From Usnea hakonensis (lineage: Eukaryota > Ascomycota > Lecanoromycetes > Lecanorales > Parmeliaceae), in assembly GCA_013423325.1 (NCBI GenBank), contig BLJB01000705.1:286-18421 (forward strand): a stretch of DNA of 18,136 nt, in the 5' to 3' direction. Every line of letters starts with the position of its first letter. Position 1 is the stretch's first letter. The translations under genes and the position numbers were made by a program. The notes under the pieces were generated by a model that saw only the letters and a program-made list of their open reading frames with translations, did no database searches and had not been told where the DNA came from. This document shows, in pieces, positions 1 through 11,660 of this stretch.

Positions 1-190
1 TAAAGGAGTGGACCCGAAGAACTAAAAGCTATACTCCGAGAAAGGATTAAGGAGAGTACGAACTAGGGCCGGGGACTTAGCGAGGAGGAGTTAATCTAAA
101 TCCGGATCGAGATTACTAAGATTTAAGCTTTAGAGAAGGAAATTGCAGTGGGAGGAATATAAGTAATAAAGAAACCCTAACGGAGGTATA
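1..190 (+). pseudogene. RIP-damaged coding remnant, helical protein of unknown family (partial)
   Basis: Frame 1 reads as a charged, helix-like protein if in-frame TAA/TAG codons are taken as former CAA/CAG. It starts E-E-L-K-A-I-L-R-E near position 16 and passes through an S-E-E-E-L segment near 80-95 to an A-L-E-K-E-I stretch near 130-145. The stops at 64-66 and 97-99 fall where Gln would fit. The strand is purine-rich. It is cut by the window edge on the left and decays into AT-rich DNA after about 190. I do not recognise the family. It could be the 3' part of another transposon gene or of a RIPed host gene, and the frame call is moderate at best. Confidence 0.35.
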
Positions 191-390
191 ACTAAAGTAG
201 TATTTAGATCTATATATAGATAGCAATATATATATAGAGAAGTAGTAAGGTTTTTCCCTAATAGTACATACGTAAGACGATGGTATCAAATAGTTTTCTT
301 GCTACGAGTTGATAAGAGTCAAAGGATCCCGTAATTACCTTTCGAAGTTTAGGTAGACACGACGTATAAATTCAAATTCAAATTCAAAAA
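191..390. other. Less strongly RIPed spacer left of transposon copy A
   Basis: This stretch keeps several CA/TG dinucleotides (for example near 285-320 and 355), unlike the DNA to its right. It contains a short AAATTC tandem at about 370-385. Similarity to copy B begins sharply at about 391, so this is a junction between sequences with different histories. No gene is supported here. Confidence 0.4.
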
Positions 391-1384
391 GATCCCTATA
401 TTTAATTAGATAATTAGATATTAGTATATTTAACTTAATTTATTATCTATAATATTTAGGATTCTAAAATTACTAGTATATAACTATTAATATTATTAGT
501 ACTAATTCGAGAAGAGTTAGAATTTAATATATATAGTAAGATCTATCTAATTAACTTTATATTTAATTCTATTAGGGAGACTATCTATATACCCTTACTT
601 ATATTTATAAATATATTTAAACTATATAAAAATATATATAGATTATTAATAGATATCTATATTACTATTATTATATTAAACTAATAGAAATAAAAATATA
701 GAGCTAATATTTTATCTCTTATATTAAGGCTATATATAATATACTTCTCTAATATTATTAGGATTCTCGAATCTAATCTATAAGCTTTAGATTAAGATAT
801 TACTATTAATCTTAATAGTAATTAAATATTACTATATATATTTATATATATCTATATTAGTAATATAAAGTAGTAGAACCTTAATTTAGAATATATATTA
901 TTAATAGCTAATTAGGGATATATTAAATATCTAGTTATTAAAGCGTAAAAAGCGAATCTTATATTTAATATTTAACTAAATACTTATTACTATTATTAGT
1001 TACTTCTAGAATAAAATAGAGAGGAGAAATCTATAAATAGTATTAAATTTTTCTAGAATTTAAATATATAATAAGAATAGATATTACTTATTACTATTTT
1101 ACTATCTCTAGATATAATTTAAAGTAGACCTAGTAATATAGCTTACTCTAAATATACTAGGATTACTAAATAAGTATAGTATATTTTATTTAAAGCTATT
1201 TTTACTAATATTAGTATTAATACTTATTATTCTAAATTACGATTATTTCCTTTTCCGGCTAGATAGGGGCGTTTATAGTCTCTAAAATATTATCTTAATA
1301 ATTACTATATATAGAAATATAATTAGTTCTCTATTCTCTACCCCCTACTACTCTATATATAGCTATAGCCTTATTTTATTAATC
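391..1384 (+). pseudogene. CACTA-type (Tnp2/Plavaka-like) transposase, copy A, left part, RIPed
   Basis: One frame (frame 1) can be followed for about 330 codons with only RIP-type stops. Codons 706-735 read N-I-L-S-L-I-L-R-L-Y, which fits the family's LTLGPHG-containing segment after RIP. A run of Gln-type stops near 870 fits its GDMPQQ motif. Codons 1123-1161 read S-R-P-S-N-I-A-Y-S-K-Y-T-R, and 1234-1260 read K-L-R-L-F-P-F-P-A. The product would be a DDE transposase acting on the ends of its own element. The N-terminal part is missing left of 391. The frame is broken at about 1384 by the Helitron and resumes at about 16416. The same sequence occurs inverted at 9238-10233. The family name comes from remembered motifs. 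Confidence 0.65.
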
Positions 1385-1399
1385 TATTAGTATATATAA

Positions 1400-2279
1400 A
1401 GAGCTAAGAGCCAAGACGCTATCAATTATATATAGAGCCAATTAAAAAGTCGGATACACTTCCTATTTAGGACTCTTAGCGCTAAGTAAGTACGACGAAA
1501 AAAGATATCGTAACTACTAAAAACCCTCTCTAATTAAATAATTTCTAATAAACTAAATTACTATATTCCCTACTACTATAATCCTTCTATAAATTTAATA
1601 ATTATAGAGTATTATTTACGTATTTTAATAATATAATAATAATCGAAATCGATTTAATATAAGTAGTTATATAATTTTTTAAAAAAATTATTATAGAGTA
1701 TAACTATAATTACTTTTTTAGCGCCTTAGTAAAAATCTATTATTTATTTTCTAGTCGCGTTTTTCGTACTATATATTATTATACTACTCTATTACTAAAT
1801 TATATATATTATATTCGCTATTGGAAACTCTAGAAGCTAAGTTACTTAGTATATAAAGTAGTATTATCGCCTTTCTATCTATTTTCTAGCCTTACTAATA
1901 CCTTTAAGATACCTCTAGGCGAAACTCTTACTAGTAGTAATAGAGGTAAAAGACCCGCTACCTCTATACTAAATTATATAGGGAAGTTAAAAAAGTCTCG
2001 AATAGATTTATAATTATTCTTATAAGTATCCTCCTTATAAGTATTTTTTTTCTAAACCTCCTTCTAAGCCTTTTCGGATCTAATTATTCTAGATATATCT
2101 AATTTTTTACTACTAAACGAATTCGACTCTATACTACCCTCGATATAAATACTACTATTTTTATAGGCTAATAATACTTTAGACTATATTTTAAAGTATA
2201 TTTCGGAGCCTAAAGATAATTAATAGAAACGAATAGTATTTAATAATAAGGATATATTTAACCGCTTTATTAAATTATC
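1400..2279. other. Helitron 5' non-coding region
   Basis: About 0.9 kb between the Helitron left edge and the first recognisable coding trace. Positions 1405-1460 still contain several CA dinucleotides, and related short inverted words occur there (CTAAGAG near 1404 and CTCTTAG near 1472). The rest is strongly RIPed and AT-rich. No motif with a clear function is visible. Confidence 0.45.
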
Positions 2280-4214
2280 TCCTTTAGATTTATTTCGCTC
2301 TAGTCCTTATATACGCCCTTATTTAGAGGCGTATATTACGCGCTATATATATTTAGAAGAGCCCGAACGTTACTATTTAGACCTAATAGATTAAATTTAT
2401 AGTAAATATAATATAGTATCGTTTAAAGATAAGAAGTCTAAGTAGTACTATAATAAAGGGAGGATCGAAATTAGTAACCCTAAAACTAATATCTATAAAG
2501 ATAATAATAATAATTTTAGTAATAATAAGGGTATTAAGACGTATCTAAATAAGTCTATTAATATAAATAAATAGGCCCTTAATAATATCCTCTACTCTAT
2601 AAATTCTACTATTAGTCGTCTTACTAAAGACTATAAGGACTATCGTAAATATAGTATTTAGTATAATAATATCGTATCTATAGCCTTATAGTAGATAATA
2701 ATTAATTATTAAATAAATTCTTTTATTTATAGAGTATAGAGTACGATTTTAATTTATATATCTACTCTAGTACTTTTCGAAGGTAAGAGAAGTATATTTA
2801 GCTAGATTTATACTATAGATAGAAGTATTTAGAATTAGATAATAATATAATATAACTCTTTTAGTAGTATTTTTACCTTATTAACTATATTAGATATAAC
2901 TTTTATAAGACTATAAAGGAGTCTTTATATTATAAGATTACTACTCTCCTTTATATTATAAATCCTTATATTACTACCTTTAAAACTATATTTAATCGGC
3001 TAATAGATATACTAAATCTTTATAGCTATAGGCTACTTTATAAGAACGTTTAATATTATAATCTAAAGATCTATAATTATCTTACTTTAGATAAAGTCGC
3101 TATTACTTAAAAGGGTAATCTTAATAATCTATTAAATATATCTAAGATTAAGAATATAGTAATCGAGGTTTAAATTAGTAATAAATTTAATATATTATTT
3201 TAGTATTTAGTTTATATATCTTTACGCTACCCTTTTATCTTTTTTTTCGATAAACCCTTATAATATAATAATATATTAAATATAGGTATTAGCCTTAATA
3301 GGAGTCTTCTTATCTAGTAAATAAGGCTTAATAAAACCCCTATATTACGAGTAAGAGCTATAAGTATAGGAGACTTAAAACGAGTAACTCTTAGAATATA
3401 CTATTAGTTTTCTATATCTTTTCGTCCTACTCTATTTACTATTAATTATATATAAATATCTTATATAAACTTATATTTATAAATTTAATTAACTCCTCTA
3501 TAGCGATAAGCTATTATAGTATTTTATTTATAATATATAGATTATCTATAAAAGTAGTAATCTTAATTAGATTAGAAAGAATTAAAAGATTATTCGCGTT
3601 AATATCTATAAAGCTATTATAGATGTCTAAGCGAATAGTACTATTACTAATATTAAGGCTAGTAAATAATAAATCGTTCTCTCTTTCTTATATTCTAATA
3701 GCCTATAATATATAAAGTAGCTATATTATAATACTATTACTCTCTTATTTAAATTTAATTATTTTAACCTCTTCGCGACCTTTATCTATAATATTAAATA
3801 GTATAAGATTACTAAGAATCTCCTATTAGGCGAAAAGGCCCTTAAATAATTAGATTTAATTATTAGAGTCTTTAATATAAAGTTAAAGGCTCTTATATAT
3901 AATATCCTAAAAAAGAAGGTTTTTAGTAAATATATTCTATCCCCCTTTTTTAGTCTAGTAGTCTAGATCTTTTAAGGGTATATTAGCTAGTAGTTATTAG
4001 TATAGATAATAGTTTCTAGGGGTCTTCTAGTATAGTTTAGCTCTCTATATATTATAAACCTTACTTATAAAGTTATTATAGTACCTTTAAAAAAATACTT
4101 TTTTTTTCTAGAAGTAAAGCTATATTAATTTTTTTCTAGTAATAGGGTTAACCCTAATACGATTTTTTACCCGTAGAGTATATTTTAATTTATATATATA
4201 TTATTAAATTTTAA

Positions 4215-4241
4215 AAAAGAGGCCTATTATATATTTATATC
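4215..4241 (+). other. Helitron HUH motif, both histidines lost to RIP
   Basis: The codons read K-R-G-L-L-Y-I-Y-I, where the family has K-R-G-L-P-H-A-H-I. Both metal-binding His codons (CAT) have become TAT. This alone would abolish nickase activity. It fixes the strand and the reading frame of the relic. Confidence 0.75.
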
Positions 4242-5998
4242 CTTATTATATTAACTCCTAATAATTAATTTAAGTTAATTATTAAGGTAGATATTACTAT
4301 TAGTACTAAGATCCCTAATTAGGCCCTATATCCGAATCTTTATATAATCGTTACTAGTTCTATACTCTATAGTAACTATAGCTATTATACTACTACTAAA
4401 ATTAATAATTTACTATTATACTAGAATTTAGAAAGAGATAAATATAGTAAGTAGTTTTTAAAGGCCTTTAATAATAAGACTATATTTAAATCGGATTTTA
4501 GATATTCTAAATATTATTACTATAGGCCTACTAAGATCCCGAAGGATAATTCTAAGTAAAATTACTAAGTAGTACTATATAATCTATATTTAATAGCTAA
4601 ATATAACGCGTATATTAATATTAAGATCTATATAAATATTAAGATATATAAATATATTTTTAAGTATATCTATAAGAGTAGTAATCGTACTAGTCTTCGG
4701 ATCTAGGCCGATAACGGTATAAATAGTATAGATTAGGAGGCTATTAATAAGGTAGAGAAGTACTAAAAGGTATAGTAGATAGGCTCTATAAAGGCCTATT
4801 AGAGAATCTATATATTTAAAATATATACGAATAAGCCTATTATAGATCGACTAGATCTCTACTTTCTAAATAAATAAAGTATTTAATTTAATAATAATAA
4901 TACTCTCGCCTTAGTACTAGATAAGAAGGTTAAATAGGAGATTGAATTAATAGCCTTTTTTAAACTAAATTAGCTTTATTAGAATTAAGTAATACTAGGC
5001 GATTTTTTATATCTAGATATAATAAATAACTATATATAAAAGAAGGATTTAAATCTAAAATAGTAGAAACCGCGTTAAAGGAATACTAGAATAATTAATT
5101 ATATATATTATATTAATTCTACTATAGGCGAACTTTTCTATCTATAATATTTTCTACTATATATATTAAATCCTATATTATTCGAAGACCTTCTAATAGT
5201 AGATAATAATATCTATTCTATATTCTATACTATATATATAGTATAAGGCCTTCTCCTCTATAACTCTATACCTAATAATATATTATATAAATATTTAGCC
5301 TAATATAATAGGAAGCTTCTATAGGGTCTTTATATATATCTTCTACTATATTTCGATATTAATAATACTCTAAATCTATAGAATAATTATAAAACGAGAT
5401 AAATAGATCAATTTTTTTTTAGTAGATCGAAGTAATTTAATCTATAGCGGGAATATTATAGCGTTAAGGTAGTAATAAAATATATAGAAATTACTTTAAT
5501 ATAGTATAGCGTATTTTTACTTATAAAGTAATTACCGCTAAGCGTTTAATTACTATTTTTAGTTATATTTACTATATATCTCCTTCTATATTTAAATAGA
5601 ATTATTTAACTAATATAACTAATATAGTTTTTTTTAGCCTATCTAATAATTATTTTTATAAACTCTAGTATAAATATACCTCCTTTATCCTCCCTAATAA
5701 TATACTAGACTAGTAAGCTATTATCGAAGACTTCTACCTCTATTTAATTTAGATTCGCCTTAAAGAAAATAATACTAGTACTACTAAAGATATTAGTCTT
5801 AATATCTTTAGCCTCTTAGCTATCTAGTAGAAGTATAAATAGTACTATAATAATAGGTATAATTATTTACTATAGGAAGAATATAACTATTAGATAACTA
5901 ATTAGAGTATTAACTAGGGGGTATTAAATAATATTTAGAAGATTACTACTAATATTATTTATAGTATAGTTAATATTTAAAGTGGCTAGCTCTTCTTT

Positions 5999-6028
5999 CT
6001 AGATAGATTTAGAGGTACTAGAAAGATT
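5999..6028 (+). other. Helitron helicase Walker A remnant
   Basis: The codons read L-D-R-F-R-G-T-R-K-I against the family F-L-D-G-P-G-G-T-G-K-T. The Gly codons changed to Arg (GGA to AGA) and Pro to Phe, all G-to-A or C-to-T changes. The P-loop Lys is kept, but the glycines needed for nucleotide binding are lost. Confidence 0.75.
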
Positions 6029-6594
6029 ATACTTTAAAATATTATATTTAAAAGAGTATATTATAATAGTAAGGTTACCTTAGCTATAGCTTTTTTAGAT
6101 ATTACCTCTATTTTTTTAAGTAGTAGGCGTATTGCTTATTCGCGGTTTAAGATTCTACTAAATATTAATATTATATCCTTCTATATTATATCTCTTTATT
6201 TAAATCTCGCTAAGCTATTTACTAAAATTAAACTTATTTTCTAGAACGAGATCTTAATATAGAATCGCTATAATATCGAGGTTATTAACTATATATTCCG
6301 GGACGTTTATAAGGATAATCGATTATTCGGTAATATAGCTACTTACTTTTATAGCGATTTCTATTAGATACTCCTAGTAGTTAAGGATATTAAGTCTAGT
6401 TATATTATATAGTCTATATTAAGGAGGTTATATCTTTAGAGCTATATTTAGATATTACGCTTTACTAAAAATATAAGGCTATAAAATCCGAATCTTACTA
6501 AATAAGGCCGTATCGATATAGAATTATTTATTTAGAATCTACTAGATATAGATAATAGTACTATATTACCTTACCGCTTCCCCGCGAGTTTTCA

Positions 6595-7439
6595 ACTTCT
6601 AATAGATCTGAAGTTAATGCAACGTTAATATAGACTATAAGTCTACCTTAACTCGGTAACTAACTCCGATTAACTAGGAGTTTTAGTAAATAGTGCTTAA
6701 TAATATATAATAGTAATTATCTATAGTTTTTAATAATTTAGATAAACTAGTAGTTAATTAGGTAATTACTAATAGTTAATATAGAGTTTAATTATAAGTT
6801 CTATAAAGTCGGATAGGGAGTTAAGAAAAATTAAATAGAGAGTTTAATAAATTTAAATAGAAAGTCGAACTTTTAATTACTTTATAATTTAATTTAGTTA
6901 GCTTAAAGTTAGTAAAAGTTAATAAAAGTTAATAAAGAGTTAATAAAGAATTAATAGAGAGTTAATATAGTATTAATTAGAGAATATAGAAAATTAAGAT
7001 AAGATATAGCTAACTATTAAGTACTTATTCTCTAGTATAGGGTATTATTTATATAAATTAAATATTATTATTCTAGTATAAAAGTAGCCCCTTTTCTTTT
7101 CGAACTAGGTCTCGCTTACTACCGTTCTCCCTTTCCTATTATATTATTTATAGAATAAAGTACTTTTTCGCTCTAATCCCTAATAGTCTAATAATTCTAG
7201 TCGCTTTCCCTAGCTTTAATAATAGCGCTTTAATAATAGGATCTAGCTTTTTAGACTCGAAGTTTTCTACTTTAATAATATATATAAATAGGCAAATCCT
7301 TCTAGGCGATAATTAATATAAAAAAGTACTATCTACCCTTCTAAAATATAAGTTTCTTATTATAATAAACTCCCCTATTTTAAAGGTAATACGGTATTAA
7401 GAAAGCCTAGTAAAAGATAAGTAAGTAATAGTTATAATA
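6595..7439. other. RIPed DNA at the left side of the insertion in the Helitron gene
   Basis: The Helitron frame ends here after P-Y-R-F-P-A-S near 6570-6590. Positions 6590-6660 keep some CA/TG (TTTCAA, TCTGAAG, ATGCAACG), so this is a different, less mutated sequence and probably the terminus of an inserted element. The rest is AT-rich, with a short tandem array at 6905-6970 and a separated AGAGAATA/TATTCTCT pair near 6983-7035. I could not match it to the far side (15180-15365) as a terminal repeat. No gene is supported. Confidence 0.4.
6905..6970. repeat. Degenerate 10-12 bp tandem array (AGTTAATAA type)
   Basis: About six consecutive units of the form A-A-G-T-T-A-A-T-A-A with spacing of 10 to 12 bp. 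Unit length drifts, as in an old minisatellite altered by point mutation. It lies between the broken Helitron gene and transposon copy B. Confidence 0.6.
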
Positions 7440-8100
7440 GAGGCGCGTTTTAGATTAGAAAAGATATAGAAAAGACATAGAAAAGATATAATTTAGTAGT
7501 AGAAAAGACGTAATTAGTAATAAAAAAAAGGCGTAATTATTATTAATAGAAAAGGTACATTTTAGGATAGTTAAAAAAGACGTAATTAAATTAGAAAAGT
7601 AGTAATTAATAATAGGAAAAATATAGAAAAGACATAGAAAAGACATATATAGATTAGAAAAGCGGTAGAATTACTAAAAAAGGTATATTTAGTAAAGATA
7701 GAGATTAGAAAAGTAGTAATTAGTAATAGAAAAAAGGCGTAATTATAAACGAGAAAAGTATATTTTAGGATAATTAGAAAAGACGTAATTAAATTAGAAA
7801 AGCGGTAGAATTACTAAAAAAGATAGTATATTTAGTAAAGATAAGAGTTAGAAAAGACGTAACTAGTAATAAAAATAAGGCGTATTTAGATTAGAAAAGA
7901 GAGATAAGTAATAATAGAGGCGTATTTTAGATTAGAAAAAATATAGAAAAGATATAGAAAAAACGTATTTAGTAATAGAAAAGAGGCGTAATTACTAGAA
8001 AAGGTATATTTAGAGATATAAATAAAACGATTTTAGATTAGAAAAGATATAGAAAAGAGGGGTAAATATTAGAAAAGAGATAAGAATAAATTAACTTATT
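7440..8100 (-). repeat. Subterminal degenerate array of copy B (GAAAAG-type units)
   Basis: Dozens of short units beginning G-A-A-A-A-G, followed by blocks such as RCGTAATTAGTAATA, GGCGTATTTTAGATTA or GGTATATTTAG, occur here with irregular length. The reverse complement of 17520-18070 carries the same blocks in broadly the same order. Arrays of short degenerate motifs just inside the ends are typical of CACTA elements, where they bind the transposase; that role here is inferred. A - strand frame that stays open for about 60 codons (7455-7646) is a by-product of this simple sequence and is not a gene. Confidence 0.7.
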
Positions 8101-9237
8101 AGTAAAGCTAAATCTATAATACTATTATAGCCCTACTTTCTTTAGAAGAATAACGTTTACTTCTTTATAGTCGATATTATATATAATCTATAGTTACTAG
8201 TAGAAAGGATTACTAGTATTAAGATAATTAGAATATAAAGGCTATCCTAGAGTATTTAAAATATACGATCGTTCTAAATAATCTATAGCTATTAAATACT
8301 TATATAATTTATCTTTATTTATATATATTATCGACTACTACTACTCCTTATTTTCGTCTTCGTCTTCCCTAGCCTTAGTTCTAGCCCTAGCCCTAGTTTC
8401 CGAGTATAGTAGTAGATTATTAAAAAGGGTAGAGTATTATATATAAATAGTAGTAATTTATTTAATTAAATCGGGTTTATCTTACGAGAAGGAACTAGCT
8501 AAAATAAATTATAAAGTTTAATAAATATTCTTCTTAGTAAGTAGTACTTTTTTAATATCTCTAAAGTTAGTCTATATAACCGCTTTTTTAAAAAACCTAT
8601 TTTTAGTTTAATCTAAAAAATAAAAAGAAATAAAGTATTTATCTATACTTATCTTCCCCGCTTAGAGTAGTATAATTATTAGGGGTTATATACTTAATAA
8701 TAACGTCTTTATAGTATAGTATAGTATATATATTAGAATAAGAAATAAAGTTACAAAATATAGCTATCTTTTTAGAAATATTACTATTTACCTTATATAA
8801 TTTAGTAAGCTTATTATATTTAGAGTAGCTAAAATATTACTATTTACCTCGTATAATTTAGTAAGCTTATCGTATTTAGATTAGTTAAGATATTATAGAT
8901 CGCTACTCTTAAACGTACTATTATTATTATTATTAGAATTATTATCTACTTGCTAACGAGTATATAGGGGGGTAACTTCTTAAGAAGATACTAGTATTTC
9001 CCCTTACTTAAATAAAGACGACGATATAATAATAGTATATTCGAAAAGTCGCTAGAAAGATTTACGAGATTATAGTAAAATTTCTATAATATTCTCTCTA
9101 CTTTCCTTACTAATATTCTATAAAAAAATAATAGTATTACTCTTTACTATTATAGTAAAATAAAATACGATAGTATTAACAGGTTATAGATCTAATATAG
9201 ATAAGATAGTAATTTCTACTACTTTAAGATATAACGG
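8101..9237 (-). pseudogene. Transposase C-terminal half, copy B, RIPed
   Basis: Reverse complement of the copy A right part (16416-17515). It has the same low-complexity Arg/Lys/Asp/Glu-rich tract (8340-8405 here, 17210-17265 in copy A) and the same block near 8650-8680 corresponding to the L-S-G-E-D-K-Y-K segment of copy A. It continues without a break into 9238-10233, showing that the two halves of copy A were once one gene. Stops are mostly RIP-type. Confidence 0.62.
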
Positions 9238-9238
9238 A
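9236..9238 (-). other. Undisturbed Helitron target site in copy B
   Basis: On the - strand copy B reads GTTAATCCGTTATAT across this point. Copy A has ATTAATC at its left edge and TGTTATAT at its right edge. Joining these rebuilds the same sequence with C-to-T or G-to-A differences only. Confidence 0.65.
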
Positions 9239-10233
9239 TTAACGAAATAAGACTATAGCTATATACGGAGTAATAGGGGGTAAAAAATAGAGAGCCGGCT
9301 ATATTTCTATATACGATAATTATTAAGATAATATTTCGGGGATTATAAACACCCCTATCTAGCCGGAAAAGAAAATAATCGTAATTTAGAATAATAAATA
9401 TTAATATTAATATTAATAAAAATAGCTTTAAATAAAATATACTATATTTATTTAATAATCCTAGTATATTTAGAGTATATTATATTATTAGGTCTACTTC
9501 GAATTATATTTAGAGATAGTAAAATAGTAATAAGTAGTATCTATTCTTATTATATATCTAAACTCTAAAAAAATTTAATATTATTTATAGATTTCTCCCC
9601 TCTATTTTATTTTAGGAGTAATCGATAATAGTAATAGATATTTAATTAAATATTAAATATAAGATTCGCTTTTTATACTTTAATAACTAGATATTTAATA
9701 TATCCCTAATTAACTATTAGTAATATATATTCTAAATTAAGGTTCTACTACTTTATATTACTAATATAGATATATATAAATATATATAGTAGTATTTAAT
9801 TATTATTAAAATTAATAATAATATCTTAATCTAAGGCTTATAGACTAGGTTCGAGAATCCTAATAATATTAGAAAAGTATATTATATATAGCTTTAATAT
9901 AAGAGGTAAAATATTAGCTCTATACTTTTATTCCTACTAATTTAAAATAGTAATAGTAGTATAAATATTTATTAACGACCTATATATATTTCTATATAAT
10001 CTAAATATATCTATAAATATAAATAAGGGTACGTAGATAGTATCTCTAATAAAATTAGATATAAAATTAATTAGATAAGCTCTATTATATATACTAAGTT
10101 CTAACTCTCCTCGAATTAGTATTAATAGTATTAGTAGTTATATACTAGTAGTCTTAGAATCCTAAATATTATAGATAATAAATTAAGTCGAATATATTAA
10201 TACTTAATTATCTAACTAAATATAGGGATCTTT
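9238..10233 (-). pseudogene. Transposase core, copy B, RIPed
   Basis: Inverted counterpart of 391-1384. Landmarks shared by eye include the TTTCCGGCTAG block (copy A 1250-1262, copy B about 9358-9368 reversed), the CCCCCTA block (about 1340, about 9281 reversed) and the GATCCCTATATTTA block at the outer end (about 391-405, about 10220-10233 reversed). The copies differ mainly by C/T and G/A, as expected when two duplicates were RIPed independently. Confidence 0.65.
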
Positions 10234-11400
10234 ATAATAATAGTTAAAATAAATATTAATTTTATAAAATATAATCTAACTTTATTTAATAGAAATCCGC
10301 TCTTTAAATAGAAATAAGTCTTGAGCCTTAGATTATAATAATATTAAATAATTCTATATATTAAGGCTAAATTATTACGGAAAATATAGTAAATTAATAA
10401 TAATTATTATTAAGTTAGATAGAGAGGTATTCTTAATTTTATCTCTACTAATTATAAAAATATAACTATAATAGATTCTCTTATTTTAAGTAGAATAAAT
10501 ATATTTATCTCTACTATCTTTACTATCTTTATTATAGCGGTAATAAATAATATCTAATAGAAAAATAGGGTTAGTAATATCTAAGCTAAAAATAGGATTA
10601 ATAATATTAGTTTTTACTATATTTTAGAGGTAGAAAATATAATTCTTAAAATAATATTTAATAGAAGTAGCCTATAATATAGATTTATATAACTTTAAAG
10701 AATTATCTATAAAATTAGTTATTTTAATATATATTTTATAGCGGAGAGTTAAAAATAGAATAATTTTAAATAAATTAATAGAGTTAAAAAAGTATATTAT
10801 ATTCTTTCTAATTAAATTAGTAATATTTTAAGTAGATATTTACTTTTATAGAATATTAATTTTTTATTAATAAAGTTTAATTAATAATAATTATATCTAA
10901 ATCTATTTCTTAAGAGTAGAAATAGTATAGGGTAGATTTTTTAGAATACTAATATTATCTAATAGATTAAGAACTTTTAATAAACCCTAGTAATATTAAT
11001 AAATTATTTCTAATATTTTATATTATATACCTATAGCTAAAATAAACTAATTTAAGGGATATTTTATTTAATTTTATAATACTTCTTCTAATAGATTAAT
11101 AATAAAAGACCGCTAAAATAGTAGTAATATAATAGTAATAGATATAATAGATATTCCGTTATTTTCCTTAATCTAATTAATCTAATTAATCTTATTAAAA
11201 TTATTAAATTTATCTTATAATAATTCCTCTAAAAATTTCTTAGTCTCTAGTATATAAATAGACTATTCTATAGTATTATTTTTATCTTTAGGAAAATTAA
11301 AGCTAATAGTATTATTAAGTAATATTTTATTATCTTTATTAAGAGCGGTAAGAATAGAATTATTTAATAATATATACTTAATAACTTCTAAGAGATTATT
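10234..11400 (-). pseudogene. Probable upstream transposase region, copy B, RIPed
   Basis: This continues copy B on the - strand beyond the point where copy A is truncated. Long - strand stretches read with RIP-type stops only (for example about 10740-10240), consistent with more coding sequence, but I recognise no motif and no start codon. Its assignment to the transposase rests on continuity with 9238-10233. Confidence 0.35.
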
Positions 11401-11414
11401 TATAATAGTAATAA

Positions 11415-11660
11415 TATTCTAGTTAGAGAGTAGTTAGTAAAATAGTAAAAAATAGTAGTTAGATAGATAGAAAATAGTTAGAAAATAGATAGAAAAATAG
11501 TTAATAAAATAGTAATTAAATAGATAAAAAATAGTAGTTAGTAAAATAATAGAAAATAGTTAAGAAATAGATAGAAAAGTAATTAGAAAGTAGTTAGTAA
11601 AAGAGTAGTTAAATAGATAGAAAATAGTAGTTTAGTAAATAGAAAATAGTAGAAAATATA
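11415..11660. repeat. Degenerate tandem array (ATAGAAAATAGT type)
   Basis: Repeated words TAGAAAATAG, TAGTTAGTAAAA and AGATAGAAAA with variable spacing. The complementary words (CTATTTTCTA, TTTTCTATCT) form a second array at 13965-14290, so the pair is an imperfect inverted repeat about 2.3 kb apart. The arrays may be subterminal repeats of one inserted element or of two related ones. Confidence 0.6.

Larger units (their letters stand above)
2280..6594 (+). pseudogene. Helitron Rep/helicase protein, N-terminal and central part, RIPed
   Basis: This is the rolling-circle transposase of Helitrons (HUH nickase fused to a PIF1-like helicase). At 4215-4241 the frame reads K-R-G-L-L-Y-I-Y-I, the RIPed form of the KRGLPHAHI motif whose histidines bind metal. 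At 4650-4691 it reads K-Y-I-F-K-Y-I-Y-K-S-S-N-R-T, matching the KYLYKYIYKGHDR region with the catalytic tyrosines. At 5999-6028 L-D-R-F-R-G-T-R-K-I is a damaged Walker A (GPGGTGKT). At 6233-6256 L-I-F-stop-N-E-I-L is the Walker B region (IxWDEAP). An S-R-F-K-I segment lies between them near 6145. The frame shifts once between about 5400 and 5729, and many stops are present. The gene breaks at about 6594 and continues at 15370. Confidence 0.82.
7440..11400 (-). mobile_element. CACTA-type transposon, copy B, inverted relative to copy A
   Basis: Read on the - strand, 10233 down to 9238 matches the left part of copy A (391-1384), and 9237 down to about 7440 matches its right part (16416-18070). 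Copy B is therefore uninterrupted where copy A carries the Helitron. The order is tandem array (7440-8100), transposase C-terminus (8100-9237), transposase core (9238-10233), then upstream sequence to about 11400, which copy A lacks because it is cut at 391. CACTA-type terminal inverted repeats were not found, so the outer limits are approximate. Confidence 0.65.

Noticed and set aside
7455..7646. - strand open frame of about 63 codons, Phe/Leu/Ile-rich, looking like membrane segments
   Set aside because: It lies wholly in the degenerate GAAAAG array. The reverse complement of A-rich repeats gives hydrophobic codons without being a gene.
8355..8402. Telomere-like CCCTAG repeats (and CTAGGG at 17205-17220)
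   Set aside because: The unit is not TTAGGG, there are only about three copies, and it falls in the Arg-rich coding tract of the transposase, present at the same place in both copies.
11415..11660. CRISPR array
   Set aside because: Units are degenerate and variable in length, without unique spacers, in a eukaryotic, RIPed context.
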